NCBI RefSeq assembly: GCF_000722695.1
Contig: NZ_JPFU01000013.1
Coordinates: forward strand, 1 to 64,000
From: Streptococcus mitis
GTDB taxonomy: Bacteria > Bacillota > Bacilli > Lactobacillales > Streptococcaceae
Length of the DNA stretch: 64,000 nucleotides
Reading direction: 5' to 3'
Below the pieces are notes generated by a model. That model saw only the letters and a program-made list of their open reading frames with translations, did no database searches and was not told the DNA's origin. The position numbers and the translations under genes are program-made. This document shows, one piece after another, positions 28,674-39,205 of this stretch (position 1 is its first letter; each line of letters begins with the position of its first letter).

Positions 28674-29509
28674 TGAAATTAGCTCAATTATTTTCAAATT
28701 TTGAAGAAGAGTTGATAAGACAAGGAGAGGAAGCAGAAAGCCTCTCTTTTGTCTATCGTAGCCTGAAAAATCTTTCTTTTACAGACTTTGTCTTTGCCCT
28801 CCAGCAAGAGGTAATAGAGGAAGAAAAACAATTTGTAGAAGAAGTTTACCAGCAGTTAGCAGCTCATAAACCTGCCCAGTACATCATTGGACAGGCAGAT
28901 TTCTATGGAATGCAGTTAAAAGTTGATGAGCGAGTTTTGATTCCTCGTCCAGAGACAGAGGAGTTGGTGGAGCTTATTCTTGCTGAAAATCCTGAGACGA
29001 ATCTGTCAGTTCTGGATATCGGAACAGGTAGTGGAGCTATTGCTCTTGCCTTAGCAAAAAACAGACAAGATTGGTCAGTAACAGCAGCGGATATTTCCCA
29101 AGATGCTTTAGATTTAGCTAGCGAAAATGCTAAAAAGCAAAATCTTCAAATATTTTTAAAAAAATCTGACTGTTTTACAGAAATTTCTGAAAAATATGAT
29201 ATAATTGTTTCCAATCCACCCTATATCTCTCGTGAAGATGAGTCAGAGGTCGGTTTGAATGTCTTGCATTCGGAGCCTCATCTAGCTCTCTTTGCAGACG
29301 AGGATGGCCTAGCTATTTACCGTAGAATTGCGGAAGATGCAAAAGACTATCTCAAAGATGGTGGTAAGATTTACCTTGAAATTGGATACAAGCAAGGTCA
29401 AAGTGTTCCTGAACTTTTTAGGAAACATCTTCCTGAAAAGCGAGTTCGAACACTCAAGGATCAATTTGATCAAGATAGGATGGTCGTGGTTGATGATGGA
29501 CAGGATTAG
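28673..29509 (+). CDS. prmC: Release factor glutamine methyltransferase PrmC
   Basis: SAM-dependent N5-glutamine methyltransferase of 278 aa (HemK family) that methylates the GGQ glutamine of RF1/RF2. The SAM loop DIGTGSGAIALALA and the catalytic NPPY (IVSNPPYIS) are present. The N-terminal helical domain recognises the release factor. It overlaps prfA by 1 bp and tsaC by 17 bp. Confidence 0.96.
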   Translation: MKLAQLFSNFEEELIRQGEEAESLSFVYRSLKNLSFTDFVFALQQEVIEEEKQFVEEVYQQLAAHKPAQYIIGQADFYGMQLKVDERVLIPRPETEELVELILAENPETNLSVLDIGTGSGAIALALAKNRQDWSVTAADISQDALDLASENAKKQNLQIFLKKSDCFTEISEKYDIIVSNPPYISREDESEVGLNVLHSEPHLALFADEDGLAIYRRIAEDAKDYLKDGGKIYLEIGYKQGQSVPELFRKHLPEKRVRTLKDQFDQDRMVVVDDGQD

Positions 29510-30095
29510 ACAAGAGTTGGAAAATGGTGGAGCTGTCGTTCTGCCTACAGAGACGGTTTACGGTCTTTTTGCCAAGGCTCTAGACGAAAAAGCAGTTGAC
29601 CATGTTTACCAACTCAAACGTCGCCCCAGAGACAAGGCACTCAATCTCAATATCGCCTCTCTAGAGGACATCTTGCACTTTTCAAAGAATCAGCCAGCTT
29701 ATCTACAAAAACTTGTAGAGACCTTTTTGCCAGGTCCCTTGACCATTATTCTCGAAGCTAATGACCGAGTTCCCTATTGGGTCAATTCTGGTCTTGCAAC
29801 TGTTGGATTTCGAATGCCTAGTCATCCCATTACCCTTGATTTGATTCGAGAGACAGGTCCCTTGATTGGACCGTCTGCCAATATTTCAGGTCAGGCAAGT
29901 GGAGTGACCTTTAATCAAATTCTAGAGGATTTTGACCAAGAGGTTTTGGGTTTGGAAGACGATTCTTTTCTAACTGGACAGGATTCAACTATTTTGGATT
30001 TGTCTGGAGACAAGGTGAAAATCTTACGCCAAGGGGCCATTAAGCGAGAAGATATTCTTGCTCAGTTGCCAGAGATTTCTTTTGAGGAGGAATGA
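29493..30095 (+). CDS. tsaC: L-threonylcarbamoyladenylate synthase (TsaC/Sua5/YwlC)
   Basis: YrdC-domain protein of 200 aa that makes threonylcarbamoyl-AMP for t6A37 of ANN-decoding tRNAs. Signature parts are VVLPTETVYGLFAKA, KRRPRDKAL, LPGPLTIIL, VGFRMPSHP and IGPSANISG. The start is placed at the MMDRIRQELENGG double ATG inside the prmC end; the frame extends upstream to 29328 but that part is out-of-frame prmC. It ends 1 bp before the next gene. Confidence 0.93.
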   Translation: MMDRIRQELENGGAVVLPTETVYGLFAKALDEKAVDHVYQLKRRPRDKALNLNIASLEDILHFSKNQPAYLQKLVETFLPGPLTIILEANDRVPYWVNSGLATVGFRMPSHPITLDLIRETGPLIGPSANISGQASGVTFNQILEDFDQEVLGLEDDSFLTGQDSTILDLSGDKVKILRQGAIKREDILAQLPEISFEEE

Positions 30096-30096
30096 A

Positions 30097-30528
30097 ATGC
30101 TAAGAGATTTACAAGAAACTGATGTGAAAGCTATATGTGACATTAACCAAGATGCTTTGGGCTATTCGTTTAGTCCAGAGGAAACGGTTAGTCAACTAGC
30201 TAGACTGTCTCAGGATTCCCATCATTTCCTACTTGGATATGAGGATGCAGCCAGTCATGTCTTACTTGGATATGTCCACGCTGAAGTTTACGAATCACTT
30301 TATTCCAAAGCAGGATTTAATATTTTAGCTTTAGCAGTTTCACCTCAAGCGCAAGGGCAAGGTATTGGTAAAAGCTTATTACAAGGGTTGGAAGAAGAAG
30401 CAAAAAGACGTGGTTATGGGTTTATCCGCTTAAACTCTGCCGATCATCGTCTGAGTGCTCATGCATTTTATGAAAAAGTTGGTTATACTTGTGATAAAGT
30501 GCAGAAACGGTTTATTCGCATCTTTTAG
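30097..30528 (+). CDS. GNAT-family N-acetyltransferase (RimI-like)
   Basis: Protein of 143 aa with the full GNAT core: LAVSPQAQGQGIGKSLLQGLEEEAKRRG, where QGQGIG is the acetyl-CoA pyrophosphate loop, and the C-terminal SAHAFYEKVGY. Start ATG 30097 sits 7 bp after GAGGAGG. The genes for RF1 methylation and t6A synthesis next to it suggest, but do not prove, a role in translation. Confidence 0.88.
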   Translation: MLRDLQETDVKAICDINQDALGYSFSPEETVSQLARLSQDSHHFLLGYEDAASHVLLGYVHAEVYESLYSKAGFNILALAVSPQAQGQGIGKSLLQGLEEEAKRRGYGFIRLNSADHRLSAHAFYEKVGYTCDKVQKRFIRIF

Positions 30529-30587
30529 TTTATTTTCTTATTGTAAAACAAACTAAAGGACCAGTCACGCTATAAAGGAGAAGACCT

Positions 30588-31844
30588 ATGATTTTTGATA
30601 AAGACGATTTTAAAGCATATGATGCTGATCTCTGGAATGCTATTGCCAAAGAAGAAGAACGCCAGCAAAACAACATTGAGTTGATTGCTTCGGAAAACGT
30701 AGTTTCCAAGGCTGTTATGGCAGCTCAAGGGTCTATCTTGACGAATAAATACGCCGAAGGCTACCCAGGCCGCCGTTATTATGGTGGAACTGATGTGGTA
30801 GACGTGGTAGAGACTCTTGCTATTGAACGCGCAAAAGAAATTTTCGGCGCTAAATTCGCTAATGTCCAACCTCACTCAGGAAGCCAAGCCAACTGTGCGG
30901 CTTACATGGCCTTGATTGAGCCAGGTGATACCGTTATGGGGATGAATTTGGCAGCAGGTGGACACTTGACTCACGGAGCTCCTGTCAGCTTCTCAGGTCA
31001 AACTTATAACTTTGTGTCTTATAGTGTGGACCCTGAAACAGAACTCTTGGACTTTGATGCTATCTTGAAACAAGCCCAAGAAGTAAAACCAAAATTGATT
31101 GTAGCAGGTGCTTCAGCCTATTCTCAAATTATCGATTTTTCAAAATTCCGTGAAATTGCTGATGCTGTTGGAGCTAAGCTCATGGTGGACATGGCTCATA
31201 TCGCTGGTTTGGTTGCTGCTGGTCTCCACCCAAGCCCAGTGCCATACGCTCATATCACTACAACAACGACCCACAAAACCCTTCGTGGACCACGTGGTGG
31301 TTTGATTTTGACTAATGACGAAGAACTTGCTAAGAAAATCAATTCAGCTATTTTCCCAGGTATTCAGGGCGGTCCTTTGGAGCATGTTGTGGCGGCTAAA
31401 GCTGTTTCTTTCAAAGAAGTATTAGATCCATCCTTCAAGGAATATGCTGCTAATGTTATCAAGAACAGCAAGGCTATGGCAGATGTCTTCTTGCAAGACC
31501 CTGATTTCCGTATTATTTCTGGTGGGACTGAAAACCACCTCTTCCTAGTGGATGTGACTAAAGTTGTAGAAAACGGAAAAGTTGCTCAAAACTTGCTGGA
31601 TGAAGTCAATATTACCCTAAATAAAAACTCAATCCCTTACGAAACCTTGTCACCATTCAAGACAAGCGGAATTCGTATCGGATCGGCAGCCATTACTGCG
31701 CGTGGATTTGGTGAAGAAGAGAGTCGCAAAGTAGCTGAACTTATTATTAAAACCCTTAAGAATGCAGAAAATGAAGCTGTCTTAGAAGAAGTGAGAAGTG
31801 CAGTCAAAGAATTGACAGATGCCTTCCCATTATACGAGGACTAA
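30588..31844 (+). CDS. glyA: Serine hydroxymethyltransferase
   Basis: PLP enzyme of 418 aa interconverting serine and glycine with tetrahydrofolate. The Schiff-base lysine is in [14 protein letters not shown]. The N-terminal [10 protein letters not shown] and the folate-binding YPGRRYYGG motif are intact. Family length. RBS AAAGGAGAA. Confidence 0.97.
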   Translation: MIFDKDDFKAYDADLWNAIAKEEERQQNNIELIASENVVSKAVMAAQGSILTNKYAEGYPGRRYYGGTDVVDVVETLAIERAKEIFGAKFANVQPHSGSQANCAAYMALIEPGDTVMGMNLAAGGHLTHGAPVSFSGQTYNFVSYSVDPETELLDFDAILKQAQEVKPKLIVAGASAYSQIIDFSKFREIADAVGAKLMVDMAHIAGLVAAGLHPSPVPYAHITTTTTHKTLRGPRGGLILTNDEELAKKINSAIFPGIQGGPLEHVVAAKAVSFKEVLDPSFKEYAANVIKNSKAMADVFLQDPDFRIISGGTENHLFLVDVTKVVENGKVAQNLLDEVNITLNKNSIPYETLSPFKTSGIRIGSAAITARGFGEEESRKVAELIIKTLKNAENEAVLEEVRSAVKELTDAFPLYED

Positions 31845-31851
31845 AACTTTT

Positions 31852-32826
31852 ATGGACATTTATATTAAGAAAGCCATTATTCACCAGTTCAGCCCAGATG
31901 ATACCGAGCTGTTCCTAGCGGATAAGTTTCTCAATATTACTCCAAAAATCGAAGAATACCTGCGTAGAAAAATTGAACGTGTGTATTCAGATGAAGCCAA
32001 GACTGGGATTTTCGAAGAAGAAAATCCCTTCTTCAATCATATCACAGACGATTTGTTGGAGACATCAGTAACACTAGCTAATCTCTGGAAAGAGGAGTTC
32101 AGCATTTCAGAAAATCTCAAGACCAATGACTTGATTTTTGTGCAATTTTCTAAAGAAGGTGTAGAACATTTCGCTTTCTTGCGAATTGCTCTGCGTGAGA
32201 CCTTAACCCACCTCGGTGGAGAAGTTGATAATCCAATCAAGCTGACTCAGAATAACCTGCCTGGATTTGGAACGGGTGCCGACGAAGCCTTGGTGGTTAA
32301 TCTTCAGAGTCGCAAGTACCATCTGATTGAAAAACGCATCAAGTACAACGGGACTTTTTTGAACTATTTTTCAGCAAATCTCCTTGCCGTAGCCCCTAAG
32401 ATTTCACCCAAGAAATCTATCAAAGAACTAGAAAAAACGGCTCAGAGAATTGCTGAAACCTTTCACACAGATGATTTTCAATTTCAATCCAAGGTCAAAT
32501 CAGCGATTTTCAATAATCTAGAAGAAAGCAATGAATTGTCACCTGAAAAATTGGCCAACGACCTTTTTGACAACAATCTGACGGCTCGTTTAAGCTTTAT
32601 TGACCAAGTCAAAGAAGCCGTACCAGAACCAGTCCAGTTTGATGAAATTGATGTCAGTCGCCAATTAAAGAAATTTGAAAACCAAAAACTCTCCTTGTCA
32701 AATGGAATTGAGCTCATCGTTCCCAATAACGTCTATCAAGACGCCGAGTCTGTTGAGTTTATCCAAAACGACAATGGAACTTACTCTATCTTAATCAAAA
32801 ATATCGAGGATATTCAAAGTAAATAA
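31852..32826 (+). CDS. Nucleoid-associated protein (NdpA/YejK family)
   Basis: Protein of 324 aa resembling the NA37/YejK nucleoid-associated family: an N-terminal [13 protein letters not shown] segment, a middle domain with [12 protein letters not shown], and a C-terminal conserved [19 protein letters not shown]. Start ATG 31852 follows GAGGA; a longer frame from 31819 overlaps glyA and is rejected. It lies 7 bp after glyA and overlaps the next gene by 1 bp (TAATG), so it is part of one operon. Confidence 0.85.
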   Translation: MDIYIKKAIIHQFSPDDTELFLADKFLNITPKIEEYLRRKIERVYSDEAKTGIFEEENPFFNHITDDLLETSVTLANLWKEEFSISENLKTNDLIFVQFSKEGVEHFAFLRIALRETLTHLGGEVDNPIKLTQNNLPGFGTGADEALVVNLQSRKYHLIEKRIKYNGTFLNYFSANLLAVAPKISPKKSIKELEKTAQRIAETFHTDDFQFQSKVKSAIFNNLEESNELSPEKLANDLFDNNLTARLSFIDQVKEAVPEPVQFDEIDVSRQLKKFENQKLSLSNGIELIVPNNVYQDAESVEFIQNDNGTYSILIKNIEDIQSK

Positions 32827-33440
32827 TGTTTAAACGAATTCGAAGAGTGCTTGTACTAGCAGTCTTCCTTTTTGCTGGCTATAAAGCTTACCGCGTTCAC
32901 CAAGATGTCAAGCAAGTCATGACCTATCAACCCATGGTGCGCGAAATCTTGAGTGAAAAAGACACCCCAGCAAACGAAGAGCTCGTGCTCGCTATGATTT
33001 ATACTGAAACAAAAGGAAAAGAAGGCGACGTCATGCAGTCTAGTGAGTCTGCAAGTGGTTCCACCAATACCATCAATGATAATACCTCCAGCATTCGGCA
33101 AGGCGTTCAAACTCTGACAGACAATCTCTATCTGGCTCAGAAGAAGGGTGTTGATGTCTGGACAGCTGTTCAAGCCTATAATTTTGGACCTGCCTATATC
33201 GATTTTATCGCCCAAAATGGCAAGGAAAATACCCTAGCACTGGCTAAACAGTACTCTCGTGATACGGTTGCTCCCTTGCTTGGCAATACCACTGGAAAGA
33301 CTTATAGTTATATTCACCCCATTTCTATTTTTCATGGTGCTGAACTCTACGTAAATGGAGGAAACTATTACTATTCTAGACAGGTGCAACTCAACCTTTA
33401 CATCATCAAATGTTTCACTCTCTTTTCAACATCTGGCTAG
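32826..33440 (+). CDS. pvaA: PvaA-like lysozyme-fold surface protein
   Basis: Protein of 204 aa with an N-terminal membrane anchor ([15 protein letters not shown]) and a lysozyme-like domain of the type described as pneumococcal vaccine antigen A. The catalytic Glu region is [24 protein letters not shown] and the substrate-groove motif is [15 protein letters not shown]. It probably cleaves or binds peptidoglycan at the surface. The last ~15 residues ([12 protein letters not shown]) look unlike a fold end and may be a changed reading end. A terminator follows at once. Confidence 0.85.
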   Translation: MFKRIRRVLVLAVFLFAGYKAYRVHQDVKQVMTYQPMVREILSEKDTPANEELVLAMIYTETKGKEGDVMQSSESASGSTNTINDNTSSIRQGVQTLTDNLYLAQKKGVDVWTAVQAYNFGPAYIDFIAQNGKENTLALAKQYSRDTVAPLLGNTTGKTYSYIHPISIFHGAELYVNGGNYYYSRQVQLNLYIIKCFTLFSTSG

Positions 33441-33453
33441 TCCAGGTGTTTTT
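33429..33453 (+). terminator. Terminator after pvaA
   Basis: Stem ACATCTGG (33429-33436) / CCAGGTGT (33442-33449) then TTTT; it overlaps the end of the pvaA frame. Confidence 0.75.
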
Positions 33454-33513
33454 GTTATAAGTTTTCTTTAAGATAGATATATTACTCTAGAAAGGTAAAG
33501 GAGGAAATTCCCT

Positions 33514-34488
33514 ATGAGAAAGAAACTCTTTCTGACCAGTGCTGCGGTCTTGTGGGCAGTAACAGCTATGAATAGCGCCCATGCAGCAACAGATGTTCAA
33601 AAAGTTATCGATGAAACCTATGTCCAACCTGAATATGTCCTAGGTTCTTCATTATCTGAAGACCAAAAAAATCAAACCCTTAAAAAACTAGGCTACAATG
33701 CCTCAACAGACACCAAAGAACTCAAGACCATGACACCTGATGTCTATTCTAAGATTATGAATGTTGCCAATGACTCTAGCTTACAATTGTATTCATCAGC
33801 CAAGATTCAAAAACTAGGCGACAAGTCGCCACTTGAGGTCAAGATTGAAACACCAGAAAACATCACTAAGGTGACGCAGGATATGTACCGAAATGCAGCC
33901 GTAACTTTGGGTGTGGAACACGCCAAAATCACTGTAGCAGCACCTATTCCAGTTACAGGTGAGAGTGCTTTAGCCGGGATTTACTATTCGCTTGAAGCTA
34001 ATGGGGCCAAGGTGCCACAAGCCAATAAAGAGTTGGCTCAAGAAGAGCTAAAGGCTTTATCAGATATCAATGCTGAAAACAAGGACAAAACAGGCTATGA
34101 TGCTAATAAATTAAATGTTGCCCTAGCCGATATTAAGTCAGGACTCGCCAAAGCTAAAGAAAGCAAGGGAAATCTGACGGAGGAAGATGTCCGCAAAATC
34201 GTTGAAGATACCTTAAAAAATTACAAACTAGATCAGGTTATAACAGGAAACCAGATTAATATCATCATCAATTTTGCTTTGAATCTCTCAAAAAGTGATA
34301 TCCTCAGCAATGCAGACTTCACTAAAACCTTGAATGACCTTAAACAAAGTATTGTTTCACAAGCTGGCGACAGTTTTAAAAATATCAACCTTAACTTTGA
34401 TGCCGATAAGGCGCTAGAGGACAGTGGTAACTTCTTAAGTTCCCTCTGGCAAGCCATTGTCAACTTCTTCAAGAGTTTTGGTTCTTAA
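33514..34488 (+). CDS. Secreted DUF1002-family protein
   Basis: Protein of 324 aa with a classical signal peptide ending AHA-A near residue 25. The rest is an extracytoplasmic DUF1002-type protein, with ALGxExAxITVAAPIPVTGESALAGIY-like core residues (about 129-160), a long helical region, and a hydrophobic end FLSSLWQAIVNFFKSFGS that may act as an amphipathic anchor. The biochemical function of the family is not known. RBS AAAGGAGG. Confidence 0.82.
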   Translation: MRKKLFLTSAAVLWAVTAMNSAHAATDVQKVIDETYVQPEYVLGSSLSEDQKNQTLKKLGYNASTDTKELKTMTPDVYSKIMNVANDSSLQLYSSAKIQKLGDKSPLEVKIETPENITKVTQDMYRNAAVTLGVEHAKITVAAPIPVTGESALAGIYYSLEANGAKVPQANKELAQEELKALSDINAENKDKTGYDANKLNVALADIKSGLAKAKESKGNLTEEDVRKIVEDTLKNYKLDQVITGNQINIIINFALNLSKSDILSNADFTKTLNDLKQSIVSQAGDSFKNINLNFDADKALEDSGNFLSSLWQAIVNFFKSFGS

Positions 34489-34500
34489 GAAATTTCATGG

Positions 34501-34506
34501 TATAAT
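34501..34506 (+). promoter_or_regulatory. Extended -10 promoter of rlmCD
   Basis: TGGTATAAT: TATAAT at 34501-34506 preceded by a TG extension. No convincing -35. Confidence 0.6.
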
Positions 34507-34549
34507 AGATGGTAACCGTAACGTTGCCGTCTTTTTTGTCGGCCAATAG

Positions 34550-35920
<1,371 letters not shown>

Positions 35921-35922
35921 TC

Positions 35923-35949
35923 CTCAAAAGTTTCCCCAAACCTTTTGAG
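35923..35949. other. Hairpin behind rlmCD
   Basis: Perfect 8-base stem CTCAAAAG (35923-35930) / CTTTTGAG (35942-35949) with no T run on the plus strand. Possibly a weak terminator or recombination-site structure. Confidence 0.5.
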
Positions 35950-35951
35950 TT

Positions 35952-35999
35952 CCACAGACGCATCATGTGGAGGCGGTATCACTGCTTGTACGAGCTGAG
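35952..35999 (+). pseudogene. Second rlmCD 3'-end fragment (attachment-site scar)
   Basis: In frame this 48-bp stretch reads PQTHHVEAVSLLVRAE, that is the conserved RlmCD C-terminus of another allele, 32 bp after the intact gene has ended. Its last 21 bases (35978-35998) are repeated exactly at 38330-38350. This is what serial integration and excision of elements targeting rlmCD would leave. The stretch 36000-36227 holds no recognisable gene. Confidence 0.8.
35978..35998 (+). repeat. 21-bp direct repeat, left copy
   Basis: Identical to 38330-38350. It codes for the end of an RlmCD-like C-terminus (SLLVRA). It bounds a 2.35-kb cassette together with the right copy. Confidence 0.85.
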
Positions 36000-36227
36000 G
36001 CATCAGTGAAGTAGAAGTAGATGCTCCGCCCATGGGATAGGACTCGTAGAATGAGGAGGGAAACCGACGAAATGATACGGTAAGTCCGAACCACTGAGTG
36101 CGTGGCTCTGTTCTTCCGATCTGGGACAGCGAAAAGTAGAAGGGGATGGTATTGGTATCAATCAATGAGTAATAAAGTAACAACATGATTCGAAACATTT
36201 GCTTGTAATGTGCGGAGGAACATCAAT

Positions 36228-36656
36228 ATGGATGGAATAACAAATGATTCTATAAAAACGGCTAAACTAATGAAACAATTATGGCCCCAATTGACCGATA
36301 AAGAAGCTATTGATGAAGTAAAAAAATATACGAATGGCAAAAATACTGCAATCTTTACTGAAGTTGAAGGTGACACAATTGTAGGTCTAGCACTATGTTC
36401 ACTCAGATTTGATTATGTTGAAGGTTGTAAATATAGTCCTGTTGGATTCTTAGAAGGGATTATTGTCGACGAGGAATATCGTTTAAAGGATATTGCTAAA
36501 AATCTCTGTACAAAATGTGAGGAATGGGCGAAAAATAAAGGATGTAAGGAATTTGCAAGTGACTGTACTTTAACGAATACCGATTCTATAAGATTTCATC
36601 TCAATATTGGATTTCAGGAGGTAAATAGAATTATTCATTTTAAGAAAAAATTATAA
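36228..36656 (+). CDS. AAC(6')-I-like aminoglycoside N-acetyltransferase family protein
   Basis: GNAT protein of 142 aa. The blocks SLRFDYVEG..SPVGFLEGIIVDEEYR, EEWAKNKGCKEFASDCTL and HLNIGFQEVNRIIHFKKKL follow the AAC(6')-Ih/Ii type of aminoglycoside 6'-N-acetyltransferases known from Acinetobacter and Enterococcus. The acetyl-CoA loop is degenerate (RLKDIA instead of RxxGxA), so activity is uncertain. Start ATG 36228 follows GGAGGA. It is the first gene of the repeat-bounded cassette. Resistance function is inferred from similarity only. Confidence 0.75.
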   Translation: MDGITNDSIKTAKLMKQLWPQLTDKEAIDEVKKYTNGKNTAIFTEVEGDTIVGLALCSLRFDYVEGCKYSPVGFLEGIIVDEEYRLKDIAKNLCTKCEEWAKNKGCKEFASDCTLTNTDSIRFHLNIGFQEVNRIIHFKKKL

Positions 36657-36713
36657 TTTAGAAACGTGAATAAACTTGTTTAAACTTTATGTATCTTTAG
36701 AAAGTGTGAAAGA

Positions 36714-37322
36714 TTGGACGAACAAATTTTTTTGATGGGTGGAAATCCGCCGATAAAGAACCATACGATTGTTAATAAAATTGTGTCATCAAGGAAGATT
36801 GAAAGAATTGTCATTTTTACAGTTTTTCGAGATAATTGGCAACCGTATATGAAAAGGCACACGGAAGTTTTCCGAAGCCATTTTTCTAACCTAAACACTG
36901 ATTACTTACTCTTGGACACTGAGCAGATTAATTGTGATAGCTATCTAGATGCTGATCTAATTATTATCGGTGGTGGAAATACGGAAAAGTATTTAGCTAC
37001 TTACGTCAATCAGCAGTTCAAAAATTATATCGATCGTATGCTGAGTAAAGGGGCGAAAGTTATGGGGTTTTCTGCAGGAGCCCTATTATTAGGAGAAAAA
37101 GTCTATGTTTCACCTAATGACAATTCAGATCATCAGATAAAGATAAAAAATGGATTAGGACTCTTTAGTCAGTTTTTAATTAGTGTCCATTATGATTCCT
37201 GGAATGATAAAGCTAATAAGGATAGAGCTGAAGAACTCATTAATGTTCCCATAATTCCACTAAATGATCATTACTGTCTTGTATTGGATAAACTTGGAAA
37301 CATCGCAGAGAAAATTGACTAG
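36714..37322 (+). CDS. Peptidase S51 (dipeptidase E-like) family protein
   Basis: Protein of 202 aa of the class I glutamine-amidotransferase-like fold, family S51. The nucleophile elbow is GFSAGALLLG and the oxyanion region is IIIGGGNTEKYL; an HYD/ND-H region follows near the C-terminus. Bacterial members cleave Asp-X dipeptides, but this branch is uncharacterised. The start is probably the TTG at 36714 with a poor RBS. It lies inside the 21-bp-repeat cassette. Confidence 0.75.
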   Translation: MDEQIFLMGGNPPIKNHTIVNKIVSSRKIERIVIFTVFRDNWQPYMKRHTEVFRSHFSNLNTDYLLLDTEQINCDSYLDADLIIIGGGNTEKYLATYVNQQFKNYIDRMLSKGAKVMGFSAGALLLGEKVYVSPNDNSDHQIKIKNGLGLFSQFLISVHYDSWNDKANKDRAEELINVPIIPLNDHYCLVLDKLGNIAEKID

Positions 37323-37377
37323 TTTTAATCATGCGAATCTGAATCTACGAAACTAAAGTATTGGCGAAATGAATAAT

Positions 37378-37404
37378 GAAAAGCCTTGATTGTAAGGCTT
37401 TTTT
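37378..37404 (+). terminator. Terminator after S51 peptidase gene
   Basis: AAAAGCCTT / AAGGCTTTTTT with loop GATTGT. Confidence 0.8.
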
Positions 37405-37501
37405 ATGTTTTTATGATAGAATATAGGTAGTTATAATCGAGAGCAACTAAGAAGCAGTAAAAAAATATTATACGTAGAATAATCAAGATTAGGAAGATAA
37501 A

Positions 37502-38244
37502 ATGACAGAAATTGATAAAAGGAATTTAAAAAATTATCTTTATTGTACATTTGGAATTACTTATATAGCTTGGGGAATTCTTGCCATCTTTACGCAATCT
37601 CATATTTTTGGGTTAGAAACGATTATAGGAAGACCATTACATATAGTAGGTGCACTTGGACCAGCTATTGCAAGTGGCTTTTATTTGAAAAGGAATAATA
37701 TAAAATTTAAACATTTTTTATTTAATAAAAGAAAAAATAGTAGTATTTATTTCATTATTCATTTGTTAGCAATTTTGATACTATTCTCTGTATCTTCCTT
37801 AGAATCAAACGGAGTATCAATTTATCTGATGCCGTTATTCTTTATACAATTAATTTTTTTGGTGGTGGACATGAAGAATTAGGATGGAGAGGTATATTAC
37901 AACCGTTACTTGATAAAAAATATACTTATTGGCAATCTAATTTGATTGTAGGTTCAATCTGGGGAATTTGGCATCTGCCTTTATGGTTTATAGTTGGAGA
38001 AAGCCATCAAGGATTTCCTTTTATTTTATTTTTTATATATACATTATTTTTAAGTTTTGTTTTAGGGCTTCTTTATCGTCAAACGAAATCTGTGGGTTAC
38101 TGTCTATTATTTCATGCATTCGCAAATTTGTTAAATCTCTATTTTGTGTTAAAAATTAATCTTATTTTTATTATCATATTTATTGGTTATTTGATTTATA
38201 CTATATTGGCGAGTAATAGAATTAGTAAGGAAACAACATTTTAA
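37502..38244 (+). pseudogene. CPBP intramembrane metalloprotease, broken by a frameshift at T7
   Basis: Two frames together give one CPBP (Abi) family protein. Frame 1 (37502-37882) codes several hydrophobic segments and ends just after the T7 run at 37854-37860. One base back, the frame continues GGGHEELGWRGILQPLL (EExxxR catalytic motif), IWGIWHLPLWF and LLFHAFANL, the other metal-binding motifs, up to 38244. One missing T (T8 to T7), or slippage on T_TTT_TTG, explains the break. CPBP proteins are linked to bacteriocin self-immunity or peptide processing. RBS weak (GGAAGATAA). Confidence 0.82.
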
Positions 38245-38329
38245 AATTTAGATCAGGATATCCATTATTGAAAGTAACTTGTGGTCATTCTAGATAATCA
38301 ATGTTAAAGACTTTTCTATTTGATGAGAC

Positions 38330-38350
38330 ATCACTGCTTGTACGAGCTGA
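38330..38350 (+). repeat. 21-bp direct repeat, right copy, with RlmCD-like stop
   Basis: Exact copy of 35978-35998. In the same frame it reads ETSLLVRAD followed by a TAA stop, like the natural end of an RlmCD allele. The surrounding 38245-38398 has no other gene. Confidence 0.85.
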
Positions 38351-38398
38351 TTAAACAAGGATGTATCTAGTGAAAGTCCTATAGTAAGGAGTTTAAAC

Positions 38399-39205
38399 AT
38401 GAAATTCCATGAATTTGGGGATAAGAATTTACCTCCTATCTTACTAATACACGGTGGCGGCAGTTCTTGGTGGAATTATCTTCGTCAAGCACGTATCTTG
38501 TCAGAAAAATACCGTATTATTCTACCCACTTTGAATGGCCACGGCGAGGAATATCAACTTGATTATGTTTCTACTGAAGATTCGGCTTTGGAGATTCTAG
38601 ACTATATCAAAGCAAACTGTGGTGGGAAATTGTTTGCAATCGGTGGTGTTTCACTTGGTGGTCAAATTGCCGTGGAGCTTTTATCTTTAGATAGTGAAAT
38701 TGCTGAGAAGGCCATTATAGACGGAAGCCTCTGTATTCCTCAACCAAGGTTAGCTAAAATCAGCATCTTTCTAGTGTCTCTATTTGGTAAACTGATGTTC
38801 AATAAATTCTCTTGCAAACTTCAGTTAAGCATGATGAACAAACTCTATCCTAAACTCGCTTATCCAGAGGAAATAAAAGCTTATTATTTGGAGGATCTGC
38901 CAAGGATGCCTGTTAAAACATTGGTGACCATTTACAAAAACTATATGGGGCGTTACAAGCTGAAAGATATGATTTCTGCTAGCAAGGCTCAGGTTCTGTA
39001 TATCTATGGTGAAAAAGAATTGAACTGTGTGAAAGAATCAGCGAAATTATTTCATCAGCTACATTCAAATACAATTTTGTATGAGGCAAAGGGCTATAAC
39101 CACGGCTATTTATCAGCTTACTTGCCTCATGAGTGGATTGATTTGGTGGTGCCATTTTTAAAGAGTGATTCATTAGAAATGTGTAACGAATCCGATATGC
39201 CATAA
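38399..39205 (+). CDS. Alpha/beta hydrolase
   Basis: Protein of 268 aa with the canonical fold. The oxyanion stretch is LIHGGGSSWWNYLRQA, the nucleophile elbow is GGVSLGGQIAVELL (Ser in GVSLGG), and a C-terminal His lies in GYNHGYLSAYLPHEW. No lid features give the substrate. RBS AAGGAG. It directly precedes a decayed acetyltransferase. Confidence 0.85.
   Translation: MKFHEFGDKNLPPILLIHGGGSSWWNYLRQARILSEKYRIILPTLNGHGEEYQLDYVSTEDSALEILDYIKANCGGKLFAIGGVSLGGQIAVELLSLDSEIAEKAIIDGSLCIPQPRLAKISIFLVSLFGKLMFNKFSCKLQLSMMNKLYPKLAYPEEIKAYYLEDLPRMPVKTLVTIYKNYMGRYKLKDMISASKAQVLYIYGEKELNCVKESAKLFHQLHSNTILYEAKGYNHGYLSAYLPHEWIDLVVPFLKSDSLEMCNESDMP

Noticed and set aside
29328..29492. Long N-terminal extension of the tsaC reading frame.
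   Set aside because: It is the out-of-frame 3' end of prmC. The family sequence starts at the double ATG at 29493/29496.
36072..36126. AATGATACGG followed about 35 bp later by GTTCTTCCGATCT, resembling the two ends of a sequencing adapter.
   Set aside because: The interior does not match, the spacing is wrong and the 3' part has a mismatch. The stretch runs smoothly into flanking sequence, so it is probably chance, though worth a look in raw reads.
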